DNA of 31,671 bases from Jimgerdemannia flammicorona. Lineage: Eukaryota; Mucoromycota; Endogonomycetes; Endogonales; Endogonaceae. The translations under genes were made by a program, and so were the position numbers. The stretch is from the NCBI GenBank assembly GCA_003990745.1, contig RBNI01000415.1:1-31671 (forward strand). The letters run 5' to 3'. The notes beneath the pieces were generated by a model. It was not told where the DNA came from. It saw only the letters and a program-made list of their open reading frames with translations, and searched no databases. The first letter of the stretch is position 1. Every line of letters begins with the position of its first letter. Positions 20,216 to 30,578 of this stretch are shown here, in pieces.

Positions 20216-21232
20216 TCACAGCCATTCTCTGTAGGCAGGTAGTATAGGTCTGGCTTTCTGGTAGATGAGCTTTATATCACCAGTGTCAACTTCATGGTAG
20301 TACTTGAGTTCTTGGTTGTGGATATCTCTGAAGTCTATAGCAAGTACTCCTTCATTCTGATACAGGATCTTGAGAAGTTGTTCTTTCAGGGGAAAGTTTT
20401 CTCCAATAGTATATGTGTGCTTGTTCTGGTCCTTGTCTTTCTTGTGCTCAAGTTCAGTAATCTTGGTGGCAGTATAGGCTCCTCTTTCAGTAGATCCAAA
20501 GCCTTGTTCTTCTCTCTTAGTCTTGATGAGTTCAATGGCTTCAGTGATCTTGGGTTTCTTGATTTCGTGGATCAGCATCTGGCCAATCCTGTCATGCTTC
20601 TTGACTTCAAAGGGGGTGGTGGGGTTGTGATTCCTAACTATGAGGAAGATCTCACCAGTATAATCAGGGTCAATTACTCCTCCTTCAACTGAGATTTTGC
20701 TTTTAGCCAGACTGCTCCTGGTCTTGATAATTCCAGCATGGTTTTCTGGCAGCTTGACTCTAATTCCAGTGCCAAGTAGGGTGGTGGTCTGTGGTTTGAG
20801 GGTAGCATCTTAAATACTGGCAAGGTCTATTCCTATGGCTCTTTTAGTCTTATATTCTAGGATCTTAGCTTCAGGGTGAAACTTCTTGACCTTAAGAGTA
20901 ATGTCTGATTCTTGTTCCTCCTCATCATCACTGTCAGCCTGAAGCTCAGGGGACTGGTCATCTTCTTCAGCTTTTCTTTTTACTTTAGTGGCTTCTTGCT
21001 CATGTTTCTGTTGGCAGATTTTCCTGACTTCACTGATATAGGACCAGCAGTCATTCAGGTGTTCAGAGCAGTATATCCTAGTATCATGGGGGCATCTTCC
21101 TTGAGAGGCATAGCCATTGATAATCTTGTTGTACCACTGCTCATCTGTGAGCTTGGGTGTCTTGTTCTTGTTCTTGTTCTTATTCACCGAGTACATGAAG
21201 ACTTCTGTGTCCTCTTCATCTCCTTCCTCCAT
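20216..21232 (-). pseudogene. Gypsy-3 Cys/His linker and dUTPase domain
   Basis: After the protease comes a segment of about 125 residues with an acidic start, a cluster of Cys and His (C47, H49, C55, H58, C62, C73, H77 counted from the Met at 21232) and an acidic, Lys-rich stretch. The dUTPase domain follows at about 20478-20860 and shows all five motifs: RAIGIDLAS, TRSSLAKSK, GGVIDPDYTGEI with the catalytic Asp, VKKHDRIGQM and EEQGFGSTERG. A single TAA (about 20811) interrupts it. A helical segment then leads to reverse transcriptase. The whole is in frame with gag and RT. The linker has no relative that I recognise; its metal-binding role is inference. Confidence 0.85.
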
Positions 21233-21346
21233 ATTTGGTAGGACTTCTTTGTAGATATTGATAGAGACTTATACCTTTCTCCCTCTATAGTTGATCTGTA
21301 TTTTCTGGGCATTGAGATCAATGATAGCCTTGGTCTTGTGAAGCCA

Positions 21347-21736
21347 TTAATTGCCAATGAGGATGTTATAGTTGGTGGTACTTGTAACAATTATGTCCAC
21401 TGGGATAGTAGCTCCTTCTATCTTGATGGGAACTTCTTGGATCTTGCCAAGGGGGGTAGCTTGTATACCATCTGCTGTGACATAGACTATCTTGGTGGAC
21501 TCTTCAATGTTCCAGCCTAGGCAGTCAATTGCCTTCTTGCTCATGAGGCATCCTTCAGCACTAGTATCAATGATAGTATCAAAGATACAGTCTTCAATCT
21601 GACATGGAGTATAGGCTGATATCTTGTACTGGTCTTTGGGTTCTTTACCTGAGTTTTTGGATTCTTTCTGTGCATTGTGAGCTTCTACAATCTTGTACTC
21701 TTGATTCTTAGTAGTAGTTGCAAGTCTTACTCTCAA
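21347..21736 (-). pseudogene. Gypsy-3 aspartic protease
   Basis: The frame contains FDTIIDTSAEGCLMSKKAID, where DTSA is the catalytic D-T/S-G/A triad of retropepsins, and ends with VTSTTNYNILIGN, the second conserved block (usually ...ILG.D). It would cleave the polyprotein. It lies between gag and the linker, in the same frame as both. An in-frame stop (TAA, about 21347) follows the ILIGN block. Confidence 0.82.
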
Positions 21737-21839
21737 CTGCTGTCTGAAGGCAGAGACTTTGGCTAGCTGTCCAAAAGTATCATTGACCTTCTGTTCCTTG
21801 AGGTCCTTGTAGATATCATACTGATAGATCTTGGTCTTG

Positions 21840-23036
21840 CACAGCTTCTATTTCTTCTTGCTTTTGCTTTCTCCTGAGACTGGAGTAGTGTCTTCAATAA
21901 TTTGACAAGCAGCTTTATCTAACTCTATGTCTTGATCAATCTCCTTGAGTTGAGTCTTACTTTGAATAGTGATAGCTAAGGTCTTCTTTGGTCTTCCAAC
22001 TGGCTTGCTGTTGCTCTTCTTGTCATAGAACTTGGACCAGGTTCTGGTACCTTCAGTAGCAGGGTAAAATTCAAGCTTCTCATAGTATTCTTCATAATCA
22101 GTGTCACCAATCTCCTCAATGACTACTGCATTGGTTTGTTCTCTGGTTCTGCTAGCATTGCTTAGTTGGGCTTTGCATCTTGTTTTAGTCATGCAATTCT
22201 TTGCATAGTGGCCTTCTTCTTCACATCTAAAGCATATAATATTGCATTCTTCTGTAGCAGCTGCAAATCTCTGCACCAGTCTCCTGTTGGTACTTCAGAC
22301 TTCTCTAACAACATCACCAAGGTGTGCAGTCATCTCAGTGAACTGCTTGGTAAGTTTCTCTACTGGGTCAGCTTTGGCTGCCTTGAGAGTAGATAAGGTT
22401 GGTTGTCTGTTTATAACTGTAGTAGGTATAATACTAGTTGGCTTTGATGACTCCATCTTGATGCCCATTATTTTCTCTATTGAGTATTTGGCAGAGTATC
22501 TGGCAGTTCAATATCTCTGTACAAAGATCACTTTCTGATCAAGGGTCAGTGCAGCTGGAGTAGACCAGATTGCTAGGGCAATTTCAGGATAAACTCCTTT
22601 GAGGAAGGTTGAATCCACTATTTGTTCCTTAAGGGCATCATCATAGCCAGCCAAGACAATCTGGTGGTAGATTTGGGTATAGAATGAGTTGGGATCTTCA
22701 CTAAGTTTCTGATAGATAGTATTGAGTTGATCCTTGAGAGCTTGCTTGATCTTTTCAGTATAGTATATTGTTCTGAGAAAGGCCTTCATGTTGGCAAGTT
22801 TGGCTACATCATTATCAGCAATAGTGGCTACATTGAACTTGTCTCTGGCAGGTCCTCTGAGGCTGACTAGTAGAAGGGCCAATTGTGCATCCACACTAAG
22901 GCCTCGTATGGCAGTGAATTGTTCAAAGTCTTCAATGAAGGTCAGGATTGACTCTTCAGTAGTATATCCATAGAATGTAGGGGGATGTATTTCTATCTTA
23001 TCTTAAATTCTTACAGGGGTGACTCTTGTAGTCAGG
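21840..23036 (-). pseudogene. Gypsy-3 gag with intact zinc knuckle
   Basis: The capsid part begins near 23000 (IHPPTFYGYTTEESILTFIEDFEQF) and continues through LRGPARDKFN and YHQIVLAGYDD. This is the F.G....(x)..FE..F...R pattern of retrotransposon gag. A canonical zinc knuckle, C-x2-C-x4-H-x4-C, is at 22193-22234 (CFRCEEEGHYAKNC). The C-terminal part (21848-22190) is charged, with a basic tail. Stops near 22500 and 22280 are RIP-type. The start codon was not fixed: no ATG remains near the expected N-terminus. Confidence 0.8.
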
Positions 23037-23094
23037 ATAGTTATTGTGGAGATTGTTTGTTTTTCAGCTTGAAAGTGAGAGATTCATCTTAAAT

Positions 23095-23113
23095 CACCAG
23101 CCAATGGGCACCA
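23095..23113 (-). other. Primer binding site of Gypsy-3
   Basis: On the - strand TGGTGCCCATTGGCTGGTG begins 3 bases after the 5' LTR. A TGG start at this distance is typical of a tRNA primer site. The priming tRNA was not identified. Confidence 0.6.
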
Positions 23114-23546
23114 AGTTGTCATATAGTAGTCACTGAGTCCTTTAAATATATCAGATTCTCTTCAAGATATATCTCTTAGACTAACTCAAGTTTGTTATAA
23201 GCAAGTTCTTATTGGAGTATCTTCCCAAGGTCTTATAGTCCTCAAATCTCTTATCTTTAAACTGTCTTGTTATCTCTTAGATTGCTTGCAAGGAAGTGTA
23301 TGTAAGTGAACTGGAACTGACTTTATTTCAGAAGAAATGAGAGGAGTATTTATACAAAATATAATTCAATGGTTGCTAAGATATAAAGCTAAATATAAAT
23401 TTCAATAACTAAAATAAAATGCCAGGACAGAAAAAACTACTAAGTTCCAGAGTCAGCACTGATAGTTGTACAGGTTCAGAATACTGGTATAATTCAGTAT
23501 TACATCAAAATGCCAGTACTGGCATTATTCAATGTAACTAAGAGAC

Positions 23547-25754
23547 TTAGAGCAGAATGTTCAAGACCATGAGGGCTTTATCATCAGAGGTCAGGATGTC
23601 TTTGAAGGAGATGAGGTCTGTAAATATCTCATCTGTCTCATCATTATCATCACATAGATCACATGTTTTGCATACTTTATGTATTTTACATATGTTATAC
23701 AGGATGACATCATTGCCAATGACGTCATCACATTTGGTAATGGGGAAATCAGGGGCTCTCTAATCTATGAGGTTCTCTTCTACAAAATAGGGGACAAATG
23801 TAGGATCTTGGAGAGATCTAATCTGGATGCTTGGGCCTTAGAATACTGAGATCAATCCTTATAGGAATTGATCTGGGTTGTCCTGGAGAATGAGATACCA
23901 GAAGTCTTCTACTTCATCACTATTGAGGGTGATAGTGGACTGGGCTTCTGTAGCCACCCTGGCTTCTAGTACATTGATATGGTGGAATAATAGGTCTCTG
24001 AAATCTGAGACTCTAATATACTCCAAGTTGGGGATCAACCATGGTACATGCCTGAAGATCTGATGAATCTTCTTAGCTGTCTTTGTTTTATATATATCCA
24101 TAGGAGTAGCATCTTGTAGCTCTTGGGGGCTGGCCTGTAGGAACTCTCAGCAGAGGAGGTTTCCTATTTTATACTCCTACCACATTTGGAGGTATTTGGT
24201 AGTAATGGTGATCCTTGTTTCCATTTCACGGTGATAGAGGATATAGTGATAAGGGTCTGCAGTACCCAGGTTGACACTAGGAGTCCTTCTTGAGTGGGTC
24301 CTCATGACTCTTCTGATGTCTTGGAATATTCTTTCTTCAACTGAAGTACCTTGGTGGTTCCTTGATCTTGAGGTTTGGCAGGCAGTAGGCATTTCATTTG
24401 TAGTGAGTCTTTGAGCTATTTTGGGATTGGTAGATCTTATTGATTGCTGTTACTGTAGTTTCTTAGTCCTTCTTTTATATTCCTTGAGATGTTTGTACTG
24501 TGGTCACAATGACTCACAGTTGGTCATCATTGCTCATCTCATATGCTGTATGATTTTCTTGTGCTCTGATCTGGTGGCTTGTAAAGAAAGGCTGTCTCCA
24601 GCTCCTTTCTCTGCTACCTTACTGGTCACAAGGTTTGGTAGGCAACCTTCTGAGTCCCCTTTCCCCTATTATTACCCTCTCTACCTCAGGTTGGTTTGCT
24701 GTGCCTACATGGGTATAGTGGGAGGAGGGCAATAGTGATGAGTTGCCCCTTTATCAGTGTCAGATTGGTGCTTTCTCCACTTTTTCGCGGATTCTGGTGC
24801 CTTTGGCTATATCTGGGGTATACTTGTTTTGGTGCAGTTTTGCTGTCACCAACAAGGTGTTGTCTCAGTGTATCTTGGGCTACATAGGGAGTTGGCTGAC
24901 CTTGGATATCAAGTGCTCAGTATAGGTTACCTGCAGGTCCTTGGTACCTGTGGTGGGGCCCTCTGGCTTTAGCGAGCTTCCCGGCAAGTGCAGTTCTGGT
25001 ATAGGTAACTGCTTTTCAGGTATTATCAGGATGGGAGGGGAGATGGCCATCACAGATAGAAGGAAGGGTGATAATAGTGAACCAGTAGGGTGCCAGGCTG
25101 GGGGTGGTCATCGGGGCTGGGGCAGGTACTGCTTCAGTGGGGCCTTTTGATTGGTGCAGTGCAGTTAGGTGGTAGGTGTCACTCTCGGCTTCTTTTGGTG
25201 GGTTGGTGGGTTAGACCCCAGTCATCAGAGGGGGTTGAGGGGCCCAAGGCTACCCATTTCAAGTATCTTGGCTACATTCAACTAGAACTGGGAGCTGATA
25301 TGGCAATGTGATCGAGGCTTCCAGACTTGAGTAGTAGAGTATTGGGGGTCTCCTTCCACCTTATGTGTAAGTTCTTTACTCACCTCGACTGAGAGAACTA
25401 GGCCCTACCCACCATATTGTACTCTGATGAGAGTTTTTCTTTGCCTGTCATTCTCTTTGAGGTGGTAGAGGCTATTTTATTTAGCTTAAGCATAGTCTTA
25501 TATATATGTTGGGTTCTCAGGTGTGCACTTTCAGTCATTGATATATGGCTGGGTTTCCCCTGGTGGTAGGGAGAGCATAGTGTACAGAATGAGGTATAGG
25601 CTACCATAGGCCCTACTGTGCCTGGTATAATCAAGCTGCTGGACAATAGCTAGCCTAGGTTAATGGGGGGGCAGTGCTTGATGGATAGTGGGGGAGGGTT
25701 TTGGCCTATATAGTCTAGGTTCTCTTCTAATAAAAATCCACAGGACATTGAGTC

Positions 25755-25808
<54 letters not shown>

Positions 25809-25844
25809 AAGGCTGTCTCCTATACTGATGTCATCATTCTGGGG
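23547..25844 (-). pseudogene. U3-encoded frame of unknown function, 5' LTR copy (interrupted)
   Basis: This is the second copy of the 359-codon frame, with the retroposed insert between codons near its start. Excluding the insert and one duplication, it is again exactly 1077 nt. Two large ATG-led pieces remain open in the same phase: 24177-24392 and 23859-24101. Compared with the 3' copy, stops differ at several positions: Trp here versus TAG or TGA there after LQM and EVEDF, and the reverse after LLC, QFL and VF. Stops in both copies remain at about five positions. The C-terminal cysteines (CKIHKVCKTCDLC) are kept. Confidence 0.6.
24600..25806 (+). mobile_element. Poly(A)-tailed retroposed sequence with 17-bp target duplication
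   Basis: About 1.16 kb of G/T-rich, unRIPed sequence ends in a run of 49 A (25758-25806). It is flanked by aaagaaaggctgtctcc at 24583-24599 and at 25804-25820. Poly(A) plus a direct repeat of this length is the hallmark of target-primed reverse transcription, so this is a 5'-truncated LINE, a SINE-like element or a retrocopy of a host transcript. Short open frames (60-104 codons on the + strand) overlap without recognisable domains. A polyadenylation-like aataaaaa lies about 30 bases before the tail. It retains CpG sites. The source gene or element is unknown. Confidence 0.85.
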
Positions 25845-25855
25845 TCACTGTTACA

Positions 25856-26260
25856 CTACCTATAAGGGAAAATTGAAGGAAACATCATCAAAGTTCTGAT
25901 TGATAGTAGAGTAAGCAAATGCTATCTCAATTAAGAAACTGCTAATAAATTTCACCTTAAGATACAAGGAAACCCAGAAGGAAACATTGTCACTTTTAAT
26001 AATATAACAACATAGAAACTTTTCAAGATATGTAAGAATATATTACTATAACTTGGAAACTATACTATGAGACAAACCTTTCATATCACACATCTTCCAG
26101 GACATAATCTCATCCTTGGAAAATTCTGACTCACTCAGGAGAATCCTCACATTAATTGGCAAATCAATACAATCTCTCTAGAAGATATTAAGCTACAATC
26201 TGAGCAAACTAAGAAGAAACCAAAGCCTAGATGTGATATCATCCCTGCCATCTAAATGAA
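25856..26260 (+). pseudogene. Gypsy-2 aspartic protease, after the nested insertion
   Basis: The frame resumes at the target duplication and reads GKIEGNIIKVLIDSRVSKCYLN at about 25868, where IDS is the remnant of the IDSGAS active site (Gly to Arg by one transition). Later HLPGHNLILGKFWL-like sequence (about 26090-26130) matches the ILG block. It would process the Gypsy-2 polyprotein. Stops are RIP-type. Its N-terminal junction lies in the part split by Gypsy-3. Confidence 0.75.
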
Positions 26261-26329
26261 GAAGTTAATTCAAAAACCAAATCAGTATATCTATATATAT
26301 ATAGTCAAAGAAACTCCAGAAGAAGATGA

Positions 26330-27770
26330 TAAAGAACTTTCTAAGCTTCTAAAAGATGAAGATATTGAGGAAAACAACCTCTAAGAACTACTCAATGAAT
26401 ATGAAGATATCTTCCAAGAACCTCAAGGACTCCCACTAGTCCAAGCAGTAGAATACAGCATTGAAACCATTTCTAGTTATGACCCTCTCTATTGTGGAAT
26501 CTACTGATTAGTCTAACCTAAGTTGAAGACTCTCAAAAAATAACTAATAGAATTAACAAATAAAGAACTCATCTGTCTATCAAAATCACTATATGGTACA
26601 CTAATCCTCTTTGTCTACAAGAAGGATGAAAGTCTCTACATATATATTAACTACTAAGTATTCAACAAAATCTCAGTCAAAAACTAATATATACTCCTAA
26701 GAATCAATAAACTACTTAATCAAGTATATAAGGCCAAGATCTTCTCACTCATCAACCTTATATCTATATATTACTAAATTTATATCAAAGAAGAGGATAT
26801 TCCTAAAACAGCCTTTTGAATAAGATTTGGTCATTATAAATACTATATAATACCATTTGGCCTTACTAATATACTAGCAACTTTCCAAATACTGATGAAT
26901 GACATTTTTCAAAAATACCTTGGAGTTTTTATTCTGGTCTATCTGGATGACATCCTGGTGTATAGCACAAGCAATATTATTTACTAACAGTACTTGCAAA
27001 TAGTTTTTGATATACTCTACAAATATAAGCTCTTAGTAAAAAAGAAGAAATATCATTTCTTTAAAAAAATCAAATATCTAGGGCATATTATCTCTGAAAA
27101 TAGTATTGCTGTTGATCTCAAGAAAACCCAAGCAATCTGCAATTGGCCTATTCTCAAGACTCTCAAGTTCTTATGAGGATTCAATAGACTAGCAGAATAT
27201 TATAAGAGATTTATTTAAGGATTCTCTATTATTACCACCCAACTTATAAGCCTTGCCAAGAAAGGAGCCAAAATTGAAAAAGAATATACAGAAGTATGCA
27301 CTATGGCCATAAATACCCTCAAGAGAATATTTATAGATATACTAATCCTGATCAGTTCTGATCCAACAAAACTATTTATAGTTACCACTGATGCTTTCAA
27401 TATTATCATTAGAGCAGTCTTAATTCAATACAAACATCCTGTCACCTATCTGTCTCAGAAACTCAATGAGTATGAAAGAAACTATATAATATAAGACAAG
27501 GAACTTCTCACTATCATTCAATCTCTACAAGTATAGAGATACTTTCTTTTTGGCAAAAAGTTCACCTTGTGGACTAATTATCAAGCTCTCTGATATATTC
27601 AGATACAGCTAATTCTTATAGAAAGACAAGCCCAATGGATACAGATCCTTATACTCTTTGATATCAAAATCAAGTACATTTCTGGAACTAAGAATAAAGT
27701 AGCTAATATACTCTTCTAAAGTACTCAAAAAGAAGACCTTACAGCAATTAGCAATATTATCACTAGTCTA
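26330..27770 (+). pseudogene. Gypsy-2 reverse transcriptase and RNase H
   Basis: Recognised blocks are LLNEYEDIFQEPQGLPL (about 26390), FVYKKDESLYIYINY (KKKDG.LR..VDYR), [25 protein letters not shown] and an intact polymerase box VYLDD (YLDD at 26940-26951). KYLGHIIS follows at about 27080. RNase H reads LFIVTTDAFNIIIRAVL (27370) and TYLSQKLNEYERNYII. The order is typical of Ty3/Gypsy. Most catalytic motifs survive, but stops at Trp and Gln positions break the frame. Confidence 0.85.
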
Positions 27771-27779
27771 TTTAAAAAA

Positions 27780-29215
27780 GTTAAGAAAGAATACATCAAA
27801 GATACCAACATATAAGAAATCACCAGACAAATCCTTAAAGAAAGCAGTAACATTATAAAGAAACAAGAATGTGTCTGTTCAAAATAAATATATATATCTT
27901 GATAATATAATAATCTGGATCTCTGATACCTCTATCTGCTTATAAATCCTGTAAGAACTCTATGATACATCTATAGCTAGTTATATAGGATTTGATAAGA
28001 TATATCAGAATATTGCCCAAGACTTCTACTGGTCTAAAATAATATTAAACATTAAGAATTATATTGTATTTTATAATATCTACTAAAGATATAAGTCCAG
28101 CAATCAGATACCAGCTGGCACTCTATAACTACTACTAATTTCCATCTGAAATTGGAACTACATTGATATGGACTTTATTGTCTAATTGCCAAAAACTAAG
28201 AAGAGAAGAGATGTGATCATTGTCTTTATTGATTATCTCAACAAGCAGGTCCACTTTATTATAATAACTATTACAATAATAGTACCAGAAACAGCATAAC
28301 TTTTTATTGATAATATATTCTGCCTTTATGGACTACTATCAGTAATTATCTCAGACTGAGATGCAAAGTTTACAAGCAACTTTTGGCAAGCACTCTTCAA
28401 GAGTCTAGAGGTACAACTGAAAATATCTATAGTATACTATCTGCAAACAGATGGATAGACAGAAAGAACTAATTGAACCCTAAAGTAGATACTTAGAATC
28501 TAGTATAGCTATAAGCAAAATGATTAAGATGAAAAGCTGACCCTAGTCAAATTCACTTATAACAATAGCTCAAGTGTAAGTACTAAGATAATACCATTCT
28601 ACTTAAATTATGAGAAATACTCATGAACCCCCTTAGTCACTACTTGAACTATAGTACTAGTTATATAAGAAATCACCAATACTATATAAAACAATATCTA
28701 GCAAATATGAGATATTCTCATAAAAGTATAGAAGATATAAATAGTATATACTAATAAAAATAGAAGAGATATTACTTATAAAATAAGAGAATAAGTATTA
28801 CTCAGTACCCAGTATATGACTCTGAGTAATACCAGTTCAAAGAAGAAACTCAAACTATACTATATTGGACTATTCAAGAAATATAGGTCTGTTATATACA
28901 AGCTTGATCTCTCAGTAATACTAGGAAGAATCTATCCAGTATTTCATATATCTCAACTTCAGCTATATACTCTAAACATCTTCAAAGAAAGAACCATACC
29001 ACCTTCAGATCCAGTGATCATTGATCAATAACCAGAATATGAAGTTGATCACATCTTAGATTATAAGGATCACTGATTTGAATGAACTTTTAAGCCTACC
29101 CAGTATTACCTTATGAAATAAAAAGGATATTCTGAATATAATACAACCTGGGAAAAAGAAGACAATCTTTTGCCAAATACAAAAGAAGTAGTAACTCAAT
29201 ATAGAAACTAAGTAT
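27780..29215 (+). pseudogene. Gypsy-2 integrase with C-terminal chromodomain
   Basis: The zinc-binding part is eroded (IKNYIVFYNIY, two Cys probably changed to Tyr). The core shows NYIDMDFIV*LPKTKKRRDVIIVFIDYL (first Asp), VIISD*DAKFTSNFW (second Asp) and YLQTDG*TERTN*TLK (Glu). The C-terminal module is in the open piece 28816-29031, ending KLDLSVILGRIYPVFHISQL. It is followed by a chromodomain at about 29035-29212: EYEVDHILDYKDH, QYYLMK*KGYSEYNTTWEKEDNL and VVTQYRN. Chromodomains direct integration to marked chromatin. All breaks are RIP-type. Confidence 0.85.
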
Positions 29216-29416
29216 AATAGAAATTCTGATGGAATTTCTAAAAGATAGTTATATCTCTACTTTTGAATAATCCTGATAAAAAGAAGTATAAATATCCTAA
29301 TATAAACCTGCATAGATAACTCACTCTCTCTTTCTCCAATATGAGTATCCAGTAATAATACTAAGAATAAGTCAAGAACAGGTTTTATACAGATACCAGA
29401 ATATTGACTAAGAGAG
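29216..29416 (+). other. Gypsy-2 3' flank after pol, no LTR recognised
   Basis: This is 200 bp of AT-rich, RIPed sequence following the chromodomain. It does not resemble the 12957-13321 LTR. It may be untranslated 3' sequence of Gypsy-2 or a piece of the Gypsy-1 relative that continues at 29937. I see no gene. Confidence 0.35.
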
Positions 29417-29901
29417 TATGAGGTATTTAGAGACTTTTGGTTAGTAGTTGGGACTTGATTGGAAGTGGTGAGGAGGGGGGTTGGTGAGTGAGATACATAG
29501 ATGGGGAGATTTGAGAGATAGATTGATAGGGGAGATTGGAAATGAGTGGCTCATGGTGGAATGGACTTTGGCTATATAGATGAGGCTGGCTAGACACTAG
29601 TTGTTTGTTTTTGAGAAGAGGAGGCAATTGAGTTTGGAAGAGTAGCTAGCAAGATGAGAAGGGTTGATGGTAGATGTCTTGATAGGTTGGTGACTAGGAT
29701 AGAGTCTATAAGAGAGTTATCAGTAATACTTAGTAGAGAAGATTTATAGACAGAGTAGGGAGAGAGTTGTAGTGATAGATAGTAAGGTGGTCTTTAAGCA
29801 TGAGGATATAGGGGTGAGCCCCCCTAGGGGGATTGGGTAGTGGGTTGGGGTACTGTATTTATATTTAATAGATTGATAATAAATAGCAAAGTTCAAGAGA
29901 C

Positions 29902-29936
<35 letters not shown>
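29417..29936 (+). mobile_element. Poly(A)-tailed retroposed sequence, second insertion
   Basis: A G-rich, non-AT-shifted stretch ends in 32 A (29905-29936), with aataaa about 25 bases before the tail (29877-29882). The composition change at the left, near 29417, marks the approximate start. It contains the perfect palindrome ccccctaggggg at about 29819-29830. No target duplication could be found, so the left flank may have been deleted. It resembles the 3' end of a LINE or a retrocopy. The only open frame (29427-29627, - strand) is low-complexity and not convincing. Confidence 0.65.
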
Positions 29937-29937
<1 letters not shown>

Positions 29938-30365
29938 ATAGAGCTCATTAACTGAACTTATCATATAACTATCCTAAGGAATATATATTCAGCTAATCTT
30001 AAGATCAAAACTGATAAAACAAAGAGTTACTACAGAAGAAAAAACTATAGTTTTAGAATATATATAGTAGAAATTAAGGTTATTCTAAAAAACAGTAATA
30101 CTGAATAGATCTGAATCTATAGAGGAGAAAAAATCATTCAAGCAGTCTTTGTGAAAAAATTATAAAAGGTTCCTGAACTGATCTAAGTTATAAAACAGAT
30201 TAAAGAATTTGAAAATTTAGATAAAAAGAAGATATATCTTCTTTAGATCAACTACTTCAAAAAAGATACACTTTAATAAGTATACTACTAATTAGTCAAA
30301 CTTCACAAGAATCTTATCTTAGAACTAGAAGAACAGACTATAGATCATATCTTTAAGAGATCATA
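29937..30365 (+). pseudogene. Second fragment of a Gypsy-1-type dUTPase region
   Basis: It aligns with 2790-3230 of Gypsy-1, for example ggaatatatattcagctaat and cagattaaagaatttgaaaa. Readable motif remnants are YIVEIKVILKNS (motif 3), YRGEKIIQAVF (motif 4) and KQIKEFENLDKK (motif 5). It is more AT-shifted than the Gypsy-1 copy and has small indels relative to it. It begins right at the poly(A) tail of the previous insertion, so that insertion probably landed inside it. The rest of this element copy is not recognised. Confidence 0.75.
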
Positions 30366-30578
30366 ATTTGATCTTAAAAAAACTCAAACTTATAAAATAT
30401 AACCCAAATATTGATTTGTATTAAAATAAAGTTACCTTACTATAAGATAGAGTTAATATTACTATCAAGATAGACAAGTCTATAAATAAGACTCAGATTG
30501 CCACTCTGTTTATAATATAATATAAGAAAGTACTTAAGAAAATAGTACATATATACTTTTATTATCATTATCTAATCT
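30366..30578. other. AT-rich RIPed sequence, nothing recognised
   Basis: This is very AT-rich DNA between the dUTPase fragment and a foldback element. No frame, repeat or regulatory site stands out. Confidence 0.3.

Larger units (their letters stand above)
15932..25855 (-). mobile_element. Gypsy-3: nearly complete Ty3/Gypsy element with 1.5-kb LTRs
   Basis: The LTRs are at 15932-17447 (3') and 23117-25855 (5', interrupted by a retroposed insert). The target duplication is 4 bp, ctgc (15928-15931) and ctac (25856-25859), with one RIP-type difference. The interior, on the - strand, has a primer site, then gag, protease, a Cys/His linker, dUTPase, reverse transcriptase, RNase H and integrase, and a polypurine tract. 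Gag through RT share one reading frame (22980 to about 19844). RIP damage is light: a stop every few dozen codons, and long pieces intact. Without the insert the element is about 8.7 kb. It is the youngest large element here. Confidence 0.9.
23117..25855 (-). repeat. 5' LTR of Gypsy-3, interrupted by a retroposed insert
   Basis: It matches 15932-17447 from TGTCATATAGTAG to CACTGTTACA. After removal of the insert at 24600-25803 and one copy of its 17-bp target duplication, the length is about 1.52 kb, the same as the 3' LTR. It carries the perfect palindrome TGCCAGTACTGGCA at 23511-23524 and the TATA box at 23347-23354. Confidence 0.9.
12957..29416 (+). mobile_element. Gypsy-2: RIPed chromodomain Ty3/Gypsy element, split by Gypsy-3
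   Basis: The element occupies 12957-15931 and 25856 to about 29416, with Gypsy-3 inserted between. Its order is LTR, primer site, gag with zinc knuckle, dUTPase, then after the gap protease, reverse transcriptase, RNase H, integrase and a chromodomain. The coding frame crosses the insertion, and the 4-bp duplication ctgc/ctac marks the join. No 3' LTR resembling 12957-13321 was found; the right end has been replaced by a poly(A)-tailed insertion. Damage is by RIP-type stops, less extreme than in Gypsy-1. Confidence 0.8.

Noticed and set aside
20912..21241. A + strand frame of 109 codons and similar + strand frames within Gypsy-3.
   Set aside because: They are antisense to well-identified gag-pol domains on the - strand.
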